DNA of 64,000 nucleotides from JACVRW01 sp963765135 (GTDB taxonomy: Bacteria; Actinomycetota; Thermoleophilia; Solirubrobacterales; Thermoleophilaceae). Positions 41,502 to 49,908 of the stretch are shown here, piece after piece (position 1 is the stretch's first letter; the number at the start of each line of letters is the position of its first letter). A model generated the notes under the pieces. It did not search any database, had not been told where the DNA came from, and saw only the letters and a list, made by a program, of their open reading frames with translations. The DNA lies in the NCBI GenBank assembly GCA_963765135.1, contig CAVXUX010000003.1:124001-188000 (forward strand), written 5' to 3'. The translations under genes were made by a program, and so were the position numbers.

Positions 41502-42722
41502 GTGAGCGTGTGCCGATCGATGCTGGCCCTCGGCCTGATCATGTCGACCCTGGCCGGGTGCGACTCCGACGAGGGCGACAAGACGCAAGCGGAACCGGCC
41601 GGCCAGGCGGCGGATCAGCCCGACCAGAGCGCCGACGCGAACGGCAGCGCCGCGCGCCGTCCCGTGCGGCTGCTGCGGCTGGGCAGCTTCGACGCCCCGA
41701 CCTTCCTCGCCGCCCCGCGCGGCGACTCGCGCCGCTTCGTGGTCCAACGCGGCGGCACGATCGTGATCGTGAAGGGCCGCCGGGAGCTCGGCCAGCCGTT
41801 CCTCGACGTCTCGGACAACGTGTCCACCGACGGCGAGGGCGGCCTGCTCTCGATGGCCTTCGCCCCCGACTACAACAGCTCCGGGCGCTTCTACGTCTAC
41901 TACACCGATCGCGAGGGCTTCCTCCAGATCGACCAGTTCCAGCGCTCCTCGAACGCCGACCGCGCCGACCCCGCGAGCCGCCGCTCGGTGATGCGCGTGC
42001 CCCACCACCGCTTCAACCACAAGGGCGGACAGCTCGAGTTCGGCCCGGACGGCATGCTCTACGCCGGCTTCGGGGACGGCGGCGGCGGCGGGGACCCCGA
42101 CGAGAACGCCCAGAACCTCAGCCGCATCCTCGGCAAGCTGATCAGGATCGACCCGCGCCCCGGCGGCGGCTACGACATCCCCTCCTCCAACCCGTTCGCC
42201 AACCGCAGCGGCGCCCGGGGTGAGATCTACGCCTACGGGCTGCGCAATCCCTACCGCTTCTCCTTCGACCGCGCCCGCGGCTCGCTCACGATCGGCGACG
42301 TCGGCCAGGACGAGATCGAGGAGATCGACTACGTGCCGGGCCGCAGCGGCAACCGCCAGCCGCCCGGTGGCTACAACTTCGGCTGGGACGTCTTCGAGGG
42401 CCGCAACCGCTACGAGGACGGCAGCGCGCCCGGCCATGTCCCACCGGTGATCACCGAGACCCAGGACGACGGCTGGTGCTCGATCATCGGCGGCTACGTG
42501 ATCCGCGACCGCTCGCTGCGCGGCACCCGCTACTACGGCCGCTACGTGTACGGCGACCTCTGCAAGCAGGAACTCAACCTGGCGTTCCTCAAGCGCCCGC
42601 GCGCGCCGCGGCGCACGACCGGCCTGCGCGTGTCGAACCTGGTTTCGTTCGGGGAGGACGGGCGCGGCAGGGTCTACGCTGTGTCGATGGACGGACCGAT
42701 CTACCGGATAGGACGACGATGA
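41502..42722 (+). CDS. PQQ-dependent sugar dehydrogenase lipoprotein
   Basis: 406 residues from the GTG at 41502 (ATG 41520 is also possible). The N-terminus carries a lipobox LAGC before DSDEGDKTQ, so it should be a lipoprotein. The GSDH/sorbosone dehydrogenase propeller features follow: GEGGLLSMAFAPDYNSSGRFYVYY, HRFNHKGGQLEFGPDGMLYAGFGDGG, and GYGLRNPYRFSFD-like YAYGLRNPYRFSFD. It oxidises aldoses or related sugars with pyrroloquinoline quinone; PQQ binding was not checked residue by residue. Confidence 0.85.
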   Translation: MSVCRSMLALGLIMSTLAGCDSDEGDKTQAEPAGQAADQPDQSADANGSAARRPVRLLRLGSFDAPTFLAAPRGDSRRFVVQRGGTIVIVKGRRELGQPFLDVSDNVSTDGEGGLLSMAFAPDYNSSGRFYVYYTDREGFLQIDQFQRSSNADRADPASRRSVMRVPHHRFNHKGGQLEFGPDGMLYAGFGDGGGGGDPDENAQNLSRILGKLIRIDPRPGGGYDIPSSNPFANRSGARGEIYAYGLRNPYRFSFDRARGSLTIGDVGQDEIEEIDYVPGRSGNRQPPGGYNFGWDVFEGRNRYEDGSAPGHVPPVITETQDDGWCSIIGGYVIRDRSLRGTRYYGRYVYGDLCKQELNLAFLKRPRAPRRTTGLRVSNLVSFGEDGRGRVYAVSMDGPIYRIGRR

Positions 42723-43405
42723 GGCCACGGATGACGGCGGCGTTCGCGGCCGCGGTGGCGCTCGTCGCGGCCGCTCCCGCGCAGGCCGCGACCCTGACCC
42801 TGGTGGGCTCGAAGAGCTGCTACCGCGCCGGCGACACCCTGACCCTGAACGGAGCGGGCTTCACCCCGGGCGGCCAGGCGAGCATCACGCTCGAGGGCAA
42901 GGACCTGGGCGTCGTGCCCACCGACGCCGCGGGCAACTTCAGCGCCCCGCTCAGCATCGGGTCGCTCAAGGGCGTGAGCACGCGCACCCTGATCGCCACC
43001 GACGCGGCCAACCCCGCCAACGTCGGGCAGGCGCAGTTCCTCGGCTCGTCCCTGGGCGTGGCCGTGCGGCCCCGCAACGGCGGCGCCGGGCGCAAGCTGC
43101 GCATCAACGCGAGCGGGTTCACCACCGGCAAGCGCCTCTATGCCCACATCGTGCGCAAGCGCTACCGGCGCAACGTGTTCATCGGGAAGCTGAAGGGTCC
43201 CTGCCGGACGCTCAAGCTGCGCAAGCGCGTGCTGCCGGCGTCCACGCCGACGGGCGTCTACACCGTCCAGTTCGACACCAGGCGCCGCTACTCGAAGAAG
43301 ACGAAGGTGTGGGTGCGCTTCACGGTGACCGTCAGCCCGACGATCGGCGGGGCCGGCCTGTTCGGTCAGTCGAGGTTGACCCAGACGGTCTTGTTCTCGA
43401 GGTAG
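42719..43405 (+). CDS. Secreted Ig-like-fold protein, unknown function
   Basis: 228 residues from the ATG at 42719, overlapping the dehydrogenase stop in ATGA. A signal peptide ends at AAPAQAATL. Two similar beta-rich segments follow, LVGSKSCYRAGDTLTLNGAGF and RKLRINASGFTTGKRLYAHIVRK, like IPT/TIG or Ig-like repeats. A basic region near the end (KRYRRNV, RRRYSKKTKV) may bind a polyanion. The last 13 codons overlap the convergent aldehyde dehydrogenase. Confidence 0.65.
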   Translation: MRPRMTAAFAAAVALVAAAPAQAATLTLVGSKSCYRAGDTLTLNGAGFTPGGQASITLEGKDLGVVPTDAAGNFSAPLSIGSLKGVSTRTLIATDAANPANVGQAQFLGSSLGVAVRPRNGGAGRKLRINASGFTTGKRLYAHIVRKRYRRNVFIGKLKGPCRTLKLRKRVLPASTPTGVYTVQFDTRRRYSKKTKVWVRFTVTVSPTIGGAGLFGQSRLTQTVLFSR

Positions 43406-44859
43406 GCGTTCAGGCCCTCGCGGCCGTGCTCGCGCCCCACCCCTGACGCCTTGAAGCCCCCGAACGGAGCCGCCGGGTCGCCGGCGCTCCAGGTGTTGAC
43501 CCACACGTCGCCGGCGCGCAGCAGCGCGGCCAGCTTGTGGGCCTTGGCGAGGTCGCGCGTCCAGACGCCGGCGGCGAGCCCGTACTCGGTGTCGTTGGCG
43601 CGCCGCGCCACCTCCTCGATCGAGTCGTACGGCAGCGCCACGAGCACGGGGCCGAAGATCTCCTCGCGCGCGATCTTGAGGTCGTCGCTGGTCGCGCTGA
43701 ACAGCGTCGGCTCGACGAAGTAGCCGTCGCCCTCGCGGGCGCCGCCGCCGGTGACGAGCTCGGCTCCCTCGGCCTTGCCGGACTCGATGTAGCCGCGCAC
43801 GCGCTGCTCCTGCTCGGCCGAGATCAGCGGGCCGAGCTGCGTGCCCGGATCCAGGCCGGGACCGATGCGGGCGGCGCCGGCCGCTTCGACCAGGCCGGCC
43901 ACCACGTCGTCGTACTGATCGGCGTGCACGAACAGGCGCGAGCCCGCGTTGCAGGCCTGGCCGGTGTTGTAGTAGATCGCCTGGTAGGCGCCCTTGATCG
44001 CCACGTCGAGGTCGGCGTCGGGCAGGATGATGTTGGGCGACTTGCCGCCCAGCTCGAGCGTCACCCGCTTGAGCGCCCGCCCCGCCTTCGCCCCGATCTC
44101 GCGCCCGACGACGGTCGACCCGGTGAACGCGATCTTGTCGACGTCCTCGTGGTCCACCAGCGCGGCGCCGGTCTCGCCGTCGCCCGTGATCACGTTGAGC
44201 ACGCCCTCGGGCAGGCCCGCCTCGAGCGCCAGCTCGCCCAGGCGCAGCCCGGTCAGCGGCGTCTGCTCGGCCGGCTTGAGGACGATCGTGCAGCCCGCCG
44301 CGAGCGCCGGGGCGATCTTCCAGGCCGCCATCAGCAGCGGGAAGTTCCACGGGATGATCTGCCCGCACACGCCGACCGGCTCCTTGCGCGTGTAGCAGTG
44401 CATGTTGGCCTGGGCCACCGGCAGCACCTCCCCGGCGATCTTGGTCGGCCAGCCGGCGAAGTAGCGCAGGTGCTCGATCGCGAGCGGCACGTCCACCCGC
44501 CTGGCGAGCTTGACCGGCTTGCCGTTGTCGAGCGACTCCAGCTCGGCCAGCTCGTCCGCGTGCTCCTCGAGTGCCTCGGCCAGCGCCAGCATCGCCCTCG
44601 TGCGCTTGGCGGCCGCGATGCCGTTCCAGCGACCGTCCTCGAACGCCTCGCGGGCGGCGCCGACGGCGCGGTCGACGTCAGCGGCGCCGGCCTGCGGCAC
44701 CTCCGCGATCGGCCGGCCGGTGGCCGGGTCGATCGTCTCGAACGTGCGCCCGTCGGCCGCCTCGAGGCGCTCGCCGCCGACGATCAGGCGGTGCGGCCCG
44801 GCCGCGAACGCGCGGGCGGCGTCGGAGAGGGCGTCCGGCAGGGCTGAGGCGGTGGTCAT
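43366..44859 (-). CDS. Aldehyde dehydrogenase family protein
   Basis: 497 residues from the ATG at 44859. Catalytic residues E269 (LELGGKSPN) and C303 (TGQACNAGSR) are in place, with the cofactor-binding FTGSTVVG at 245-252 and IIPWNFPLLMAAWK. It oxidises an aldehyde to an acid with NAD(P). It resembles betaine-aldehyde and phenylacetaldehyde dehydrogenases in length. It lies downstream of a hydratase and a zinc alcohol dehydrogenase on the same strand. Confidence 0.92.
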   Translation of the reverse strand: MTTASALPDALSDAARAFAAGPHRLIVGGERLEAADGRTFETIDPATGRPIAEVPQAGAADVDRAVGAAREAFEDGRWNGIAAAKRTRAMLALAEALEEHADELAELESLDNGKPVKLARRVDVPLAIEHLRYFAGWPTKIAGEVLPVAQANMHCYTRKEPVGVCGQIIPWNFPLLMAAWKIAPALAAGCTIVLKPAEQTPLTGLRLGELALEAGLPEGVLNVITGDGETGAALVDHEDVDKIAFTGSTVVGREIGAKAGRALKRVTLELGGKSPNIILPDADLDVAIKGAYQAIYYNTGQACNAGSRLFVHADQYDDVVAGLVEAAGAARIGPGLDPGTQLGPLISAEQEQRVRGYIESGKAEGAELVTGGGAREGDGYFVEPTLFSATSDDLKIAREEIFGPVLVALPYDSIEEVARRANDTEYGLAAGVWTRDLAKAHKLAALLRAGDVWVNTWSAGDPAAPFGGFKASGVGREHGREGLNAYLENKTVWVNLD

Positions 44860-44884
44860 GCCTCGAAACTTAAGCGAACGCTGC

Positions 44885-44905
44885 GCAGCCGGCCGAGCCG
44901 GCTGC
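44885..44905. terminator. Perfect 9-bp hairpin
   Basis: GCAGCCGGC, loop CGA, GCCGGCTGC in the 53-base gap between the aldehyde dehydrogenase and hydratase genes. It may act as a terminator or an mRNA stabiliser. Its core AGCCGGC-N3-GCCGGCT is the same as that of the hairpin at 4895-4913. Confidence 0.5.
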
Positions 44906-44912
44906 TTGCGCA

Positions 44913-45542
44913 CTACGCGAACAGCAGCTCGACGCCGCCCAGTGCGTCGAGCTCCAGACGCACGCGGTCGCCGGGGTGAGCGACGTGGGGCGGGGCGAGG
45001 ACGCCGGTGATGATGCGCTGGCCGGGCAGCATGTCCTCGTCGACCGCCGCGAGCCGCTTCCTCACGGCCTCGACCATCTCCTCCAGGTGGCCGCTCGTGT
45101 CGCCCGGCGCCATCACGTGCTCGGCCTCGCCGTTCACGAGCACGCGGCCCGCGCCGGGCGCGTTCGTCTCCACGCGCGGACCGAACACGACCGCGCGGTG
45201 GAAGATGTTGCCGGCCAGGATCGTCTCCACGTCCTGGTCGAGATCGGGCGGATCGGCGACCTCGAGCGCCGGCAGCAGCGCGACGATCGAACGGCCGTCG
45301 GGCCCCAGCTCCACGGCGACCTCGGACTCGACCACGACCGGGCCGTCGTCCAGCGACACCTCGGCGCCGTCCTCGAGCACGCCGTCCGACAGCAGGAACC
45401 CGGCCAACGGGGCGTCTATGCCGAGCTTCTCCTGCGCCGCGGAGATGTTGAAGCCGACCTTCCAGCCGATCGCCTCGGCCCCCTGGGCGAGGATCTCGCG
45501 CCGGCGCACCAGCATCGCCGTCGTCCCGCGCTCGACGCTCAC
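44913..45542 (-). CDS. 2-keto-4-pentenoate hydratase-like (FAH superfamily) protein
   Basis: 209 residues from the GTG at 45542. The fold pattern REILAQGAEAIGWKVGFNIS and GFLLSDGVLEDGAEVS matches MhpD/FAH-type hydratases, and a glutamate pair (VVVESEVAVEL) marks the metal site. Its substrate is unknown; near aldehyde and alcohol dehydrogenases it may handle a meta-cleavage-type keto acid. Shorter than full-length MhpD (about 260), mainly at the N-terminus. Confidence 0.75.
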   Translation of the reverse strand: MSVERGTTAMLVRRREILAQGAEAIGWKVGFNISAAQEKLGIDAPLAGFLLSDGVLEDGAEVSLDDGPVVVESEVAVELGPDGRSIVALLPALEVADPPDLDQDVETILAGNIFHRAVVFGPRVETNAPGAGRVLVNGEAEHVMAPGDTSGHLEEMVEAVRKRLAAVDEDMLPGQRIITGVLAPPHVAHPGDRVRLELDALGGVELLFA

Positions 45543-45573
45543 AAGGCGGCACTCCCATCGGTGAGCCGGCCGC

Positions 45574-46608
45574 TCACGGCGTCATCACGATCTTGAGCGC
45601 CTCGCGGCGGTCGTAGACGGCATAGGCCTCGGCGGCCTCGGCGAGCGGCATGTGGTGGGTCACGAGCGGAGTGGGGTCGAGCACGCCGCCGGCCATCATC
45701 GCGAGAACGCGGTCCACGTGGCCGATCACGTTGGCGTGGCCGGTCTTGATCGTCAGCGCCTTGATCCAGACGATGCCCATGTGCACCTGAATGCGCTCCG
45801 CGTAGACGCCGATCGCCACGACCGTGCCCGCCTTGCGCGCGACTCGCGCGGCCAGGTCGAGCGCGTCGGGGTGGCCGACGGCGTCGATGGCGGCGTCCAC
45901 GCCGCGGCCGTCGGTCGCCGCCTTCACCGCGGCGCGCGGGTCGTCCTCGGTCAGGTGGACCGGCTCGGCGCCAAAGGACGCGGCCAGCTCGAGCCGGTCG
46001 GCGACCGTGTCGATCGCGATCACCTTGGCGGCTCCGGAGGCCTTGGCGGCCTGGACCGCGCACAGGCCGACGGGCCCGAGGCCCAGCACGGCGGCGGTGT
46101 CGCCGGGGCGGATGCCGGCCTGGTCGACGGCGTGCCAGCCGGTGCCCATCACGTCGCCGGCGAACAGCGCGGCGTCGTCTGACATCCCCTCGGGCACGCG
46201 CCGCAGCGTCAGGTTGGCGTGCGGGACGAGCACCTGGTCCGCCTGGGCTCCCTGCAGCGATCCGAGCGTCTTGCCGTGGCCGAACACACGCCCCTCGTCG
46301 CACTTGTGGAAGTCCCCGCGGCGGCAGAAGAAGCAGTTGCCGCAGGCCGAGCAGTAGCAGCCGAGGACGCGGTCGCCCTCGGCCACCTCGGTCACGGCGT
46401 CGCCGGCGGCCAGCACCGTGCCGACGAACTCGTGCCCGAGCGTGAAGCCGGGCTCGATCTGCACGCGCCCGTGGTAGATGTGCAGGTCCGAGCCGCACAC
46501 GCCGGTGGCCTCGACGCGCACGACGGCGTCATCGCGCTCGAGCAACTCGGGCTCCGGCCGCTCCTCGATGCGAACCTCGCCCGGGGCCTGGAAGGTGACG
46601 GCCTGCAT
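45574..46608 (-). CDS. Zinc-dependent alcohol dehydrogenase (MDR family)
   Basis: 344 residues from the ATG at 46608; a GTG at 46614 is possible. The catalytic zinc ligand C38 (GVCGSDLH) and H59-E60 (LGHEF) are present, and the structural zinc cysteines C89, C92, C95 and C103 are complete. The Rossmann motif GLGPVGLCAVQAAK follows. It oxidises an alcohol or threonine-like substrate with NAD. Adjacent genes suggest a catabolic route from alcohol through aldehyde to acid. Confidence 0.92.
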   Translation of the reverse strand: MQAVTFQAPGEVRIEERPEPELLERDDAVVRVEATGVCGSDLHIYHGRVQIEPGFTLGHEFVGTVLAAGDAVTEVAEGDRVLGCYCSACGNCFFCRRGDFHKCDEGRVFGHGKTLGSLQGAQADQVLVPHANLTLRRVPEGMSDDAALFAGDVMGTGWHAVDQAGIRPGDTAAVLGLGPVGLCAVQAAKASGAAKVIAIDTVADRLELAASFGAEPVHLTEDDPRAAVKAATDGRGVDAAIDAVGHPDALDLAARVARKAGTVVAIGVYAERIQVHMGIVWIKALTIKTGHANVIGHVDRVLAMMAGGVLDPTPLVTHHMPLAEAAEAYAVYDRREALKIVMTP

Positions 46609-46636
46609 TGGCACGGCACGCTATAGGGTCGCCGCG

Positions 46637-47401
46637 GTGACGGGTGCCTTTTACCGGTCGGAGGCGGGGATCCTCGTCCCCAGCGAGCTGACTCGCGGCC
46701 CCTGGGACCCCGACGCCCAGCACGCCGGGCCGCCCTCGGCGCTGCTCGCCCGGGCCCTGGAGCGCTGCGAGTCTCGCGAGGGCATGCGCATCGGGCGCAT
46801 CACCGTCGAGATCCTCGGACCGGTGCCGCTCGCGCCGCTGACCGTCGAGGCGAGCGTCGTGCGGCCGGGCCGCAGCGTCGAGCTGCTCGCGGCGTCCTTG
46901 TCGGGCCCGGATGGCGAGGTCATGCGCGCCAGCGCCTGGCGGGTCGCCGCCGGCGATGTGCACGTCGAGTCGGACCCGCCGCCGCCCGGCCCGGACCACG
47001 GGCGCGACCGCGACTTCTTCCCGACCGGCCAGGAGCACGGCTACCACACTGCGATGGAGTACAGGTTCGTGCGTGGCGGCTTCCTCGATCCCGGGCCGGC
47101 TCTGGTCTGGATGCGCATGCGCGGGGCGCTGGTCGAGGGGGAGCAGCCGTCCCCGCTCGAGCGGCTGATGGTCGTGGCCGACGTGGGCAACGGCGTGAGC
47201 GCCGTGCTCGACTGGCGCGAGTACCTCTTCATCAACACCGAGCTGACGGTCCACCTGCTCCGCCCACCGGAGGGCGACTGGGTCGGCGTGGACGCGGTCA
47301 CGCACGTCGACGGCGTGGGGCTCGCGGAGAGCACGCTGTGGGACGAGCGCGGACGCCTCGGCCGCGGCGCCCAGACGCTGCTGGTGCGCCGGCGGCCTTG
47401 A
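46637..47401 (+). CDS. Thioesterase-like acyl-CoA hydrolase (double hotdog)
   Basis: 254 residues from the GTG at 46637. Features of TesB-like double hotdog enzymes: WDPDAQHAGPPSALLARALERC, GMRIGRITVEILGPVPLAPLTVEASVVR and VSAVLDWREYLFINTELTVHLLR. It probably hydrolyses acyl-CoA thioesters. It is divergent from the alcohol dehydrogenase gene and followed by an SDR. Confidence 0.8.
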   Translation: MTGAFYRSEAGILVPSELTRGPWDPDAQHAGPPSALLARALERCESREGMRIGRITVEILGPVPLAPLTVEASVVRPGRSVELLAASLSGPDGEVMRASAWRVAAGDVHVESDPPPPGPDHGRDRDFFPTGQEHGYHTAMEYRFVRGGFLDPGPALVWMRMRGALVEGEQPSPLERLMVVADVGNGVSAVLDWREYLFINTELTVHLLRPPEGDWVGVDAVTHVDGVGLAESTLWDERGRLGRGAQTLLVRRRP

Positions 47402-47432
47402 CCTGCCTCTCCCCGGCGGGGAGGCTTCGTCC

Positions 47433-48266
47433 ATGGCCGACAACTCGCCCGTCCTCATCACCGGCTGCTCCACCGGCATCGGCCGCGCCACCGCGGAGCG
47501 GCTCGCCGGCACCGGCCTGACCGTCTACGCGACGGCCCGCAAGCTCGACTCGATCGAGGACCTGAAGTCGTCGGGCTGCCGCACGCTCGCCCTCGACGTG
47601 ACCGACGAGGAGTCGATGCGGGCCGGCGTCGCCGCGGTCGAGGAGGCCGAGGGATCGGTCGGCGCGCTCGTCAACAACGCCGGCTACAGCCAGAGCGGCG
47701 CGGTCGAGACGATCCCGATGGACGAGCTGCGCCGCCAGTTCGAGACCAACGTGTTCGGCCTGGTGCGGATGTGCCAGCTGGTCCTGCCGGGCATGCGCAA
47801 GGCCGGGCGCGGCCGGATCGTCAACGTCAGCTCGATGGGCGGCAAGCTCGTCTTCCCGGGCGGAGGCGCCTATCACGGCACCAAGTTCGCCGTCGAGGCG
47901 ATCTCCGACGCCATGCGCTTCGAGGTGCGCGGCTTCGGCGTCCACGTGTCGATCATCGAGCCGGGCCTGATCAGGACGAGCTTCGGGGAGACCGCGGTCG
48001 GCTCCGTCCCGCACGAGGACGGCCCGTACGCGGACTTCAACACCGCGGTCGCCGCGAACACCGCGCAGGTGTACGACGGCCCGCTCGCCAAGCTCGGCGC
48101 CGGGCCCGACGCCGTGGCCAAGGCGATCGAGAAGGCGATCACCTCGCGCCGTCCCCGCACCCGTTATCCGGTCACCGCCTCGGCCCGGTTCTTCATGGTT
48201 CAGCACGCGGTGCTGCCCGACCGCGCCTGGGACAGAGTGGTGGGTACGTCGTTCCCGCGGCCGTAG
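47433..48266 (+). CDS. SDR family oxidoreductase
   Basis: 277 residues. The cofactor site is LITGCSTGIG, NNAGYSQSG follows, and the catalytic YHGTK sits after VSSMGG. The C-terminal extension PRTRYPVTASARFFMVQ is typical of 17-beta-hydroxysteroid dehydrogenase-like SDRs. The SCP2 gene starts 11 bases after it. Confidence 0.9.
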   Translation: MADNSPVLITGCSTGIGRATAERLAGTGLTVYATARKLDSIEDLKSSGCRTLALDVTDEESMRAGVAAVEEAEGSVGALVNNAGYSQSGAVETIPMDELRRQFETNVFGLVRMCQLVLPGMRKAGRGRIVNVSSMGGKLVFPGGGAYHGTKFAVEAISDAMRFEVRGFGVHVSIIEPGLIRTSFGETAVGSVPHEDGPYADFNTAVAANTAQVYDGPLAKLGAGPDAVAKAIEKAITSRRPRTRYPVTASARFFMVQHAVLPDRAWDRVVGTSFPRP

Positions 48267-48277
48267 ACTTCCCGCAT

Positions 48278-48697
48278 ATGCCCTATTTCAAGGACGCCGA
48301 CGAGGTCTACGCCACGATCGGCAAGCTGTTCCAGGATCTCGCCGAGGACGACGAGCTGTCGCCCAAGTTCCAGAAGGCCAACACGATCGTCCAGTACCAG
48401 TACCGCGACCCGGCGTCCCAGATCACGGTGAAGCTGATCGAGGGGGAGGACGGCCAGGTCGACTTCGGCGACACCGCGATGGAGCCCGAGGTCGTCATGA
48501 CGATGGAGGCCGACACCGCGCACCGCTTCTGGCTCGGCAAGGTGAACGTGACCGTTGCCCTGGCGCGCGGCCAGATGAAGGCGAAGGGACCGGTCGCGAA
48601 GATCCTCAAGCTGGTGCCGCTCGTCAAGCCGGTGTTCCCGCGCTACCGGGCGCAGCTGGAGCAACAGGGGCGGCAGGACCTGCTCGAGGCCGCTTGA
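48278..48697 (+). CDS. SCP2 sterol-binding domain protein
   Basis: 139 residues from the ATG at 48278. The pattern ITVKLIEGEDGQVDFGDTAMEPEVVMTME followed by AHRFWLGKVNVTVALARGQMKAKG matches the SCP2 lipid-binding fold. It likely carries a hydrophobic substrate for neighbouring dehydrogenases. Its stop overlaps the ATG of the iron alcohol dehydrogenase. Confidence 0.9.
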   Translation: MPYFKDADEVYATIGKLFQDLAEDDELSPKFQKANTIVQYQYRDPASQITVKLIEGEDGQVDFGDTAMEPEVVMTMEADTAHRFWLGKVNVTVALARGQMKAKGPVAKILKLVPLVKPVFPRYRAQLEQQGRQDLLEAA

Positions 48698-49908
48698 TGG
48701 AGGCCGGGTCCGCGCTCGACGCCGCCCCGCTGCGGGGCTTCAAGGACTTCTACCAGTACGCCTCCACGACCCGGATCATCGCGGGCCGCGACCTGCTCGG
48801 CTCCACCGGGTTCGAGTTCCAGAAGGAGGGCGCGCGCCGGGTGTTCGTCGTCACCGACGAGGTGATCCGCGGCACCGGGCTGGTCGAGCGGGTCGAAGCG
48901 GGCATCGCCGACGGCGGCCTCGAGGTCGCGGGCGTGTTCGACCAAGTCCCGCAGGACTCGTCGACCGACGTGTGCGAGAGCTGCGCGGCCGCGGCCAAGG
49001 AGGCCGGGGCCGACTCGTTCCTGGCGGTCGGCGGCGGATCGGTGATGGACACGGCGAAGGTGGCCGACGCGGTGTTCACCCACGGCGGCGGCGCCGCCGA
49101 GCAGGAGGGGTTCTTCCTGATGCCGCGCGAGGACGACGGGATGGGCAAGCCGCTCGACATCGCGCCGCTGGCGTGCATTCCCACCACGGCGGGCACGGGC
49201 AGCGAGGTGTCGATGGCCGCGGTGATCAAGGATCCCGAGCGCAAGGTCAAGCTCGAGATCGCCGACTTCCCGCTGTTCCCGCGCCTGGCGATCCTCGACC
49301 CGGACAGCACGCGCACGCTGCCCGCACCGATCGCCGCCGCGACCGGGATGGACGCGATGACGCATGCGATCGAGGGCTACGTGTCGACCGACTGGAGCCC
49401 GCACCAGGACGCGCGCTCGCTGCAGGCGCTGCGCATGATCCGGGACAACCTCGAGCGCGCCGTCCAGCGCGGCGAGCAGGACGAGGAGGCGCGCGGAAAC
49501 ATGCTGATCGCCGCCAACCTCGCGATCACGATCGCGCTCGGATCGGTGCACGCGATGTCGCACCCGGCCGGCGCTCAGTTCGGCGTGCCGCACGGCGTGG
49601 CCAACGCGATCCACCTCCCGCACGTGATCGAGCACAACGCCGCGGGGGGCTCCGACATCGCCGACCGCTACCGGGACGTCGGCGACGTGTTCGACGTCAG
49701 CGACCCCGAGATCGGGCCGGCGCTGGCCGCCTACCTGACCGACCTGATCGCGCGGCTGGGGCTGCCGACCCGCCTTTCGGAGGTCGGCGTGCCCGAGTCC
49801 GGGATCCCCGCGCTCGTGGAGGGCGCGATGGGCGACGGCACGACGCTGCTGAACCCGCGCGAGATGGGCGAGGAGGAGTACGCCGCGCTCTACCGCAAGG
49901 CGCTGTAG
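48697..49908 (+). CDS. Iron-containing alcohol dehydrogenase
   Basis: 403 residues from the ATG at 48697, in TGATG with the SCP2 stop. Group III motifs: GGGSVMDTAKVAD for the dinucleotide, PTTAGTGSEVS, MDAMTHAIEGYVS and HAMSHPAGAQFGVPHGVANAI with the iron-binding histidines. It oxidises or reduces a short alcohol/aldehyde. The 3' end overlaps the convergent epimerase gene by 19 bases. Confidence 0.92.
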   Translation: MEAGSALDAAPLRGFKDFYQYASTTRIIAGRDLLGSTGFEFQKEGARRVFVVTDEVIRGTGLVERVEAGIADGGLEVAGVFDQVPQDSSTDVCESCAAAAKEAGADSFLAVGGGSVMDTAKVADAVFTHGGGAAEQEGFFLMPREDDGMGKPLDIAPLACIPTTAGTGSEVSMAAVIKDPERKVKLEIADFPLFPRLAILDPDSTRTLPAPIAAATGMDAMTHAIEGYVSTDWSPHQDARSLQALRMIRDNLERAVQRGEQDEEARGNMLIAANLAITIALGSVHAMSHPAGAQFGVPHGVANAIHLPHVIEHNAAGGSDIADRYRDVGDVFDVSDPEIGPALAAYLTDLIARLGLPTRLSEVGVPESGIPALVEGAMGDGTTLLNPREMGEEEYAALYRKAL

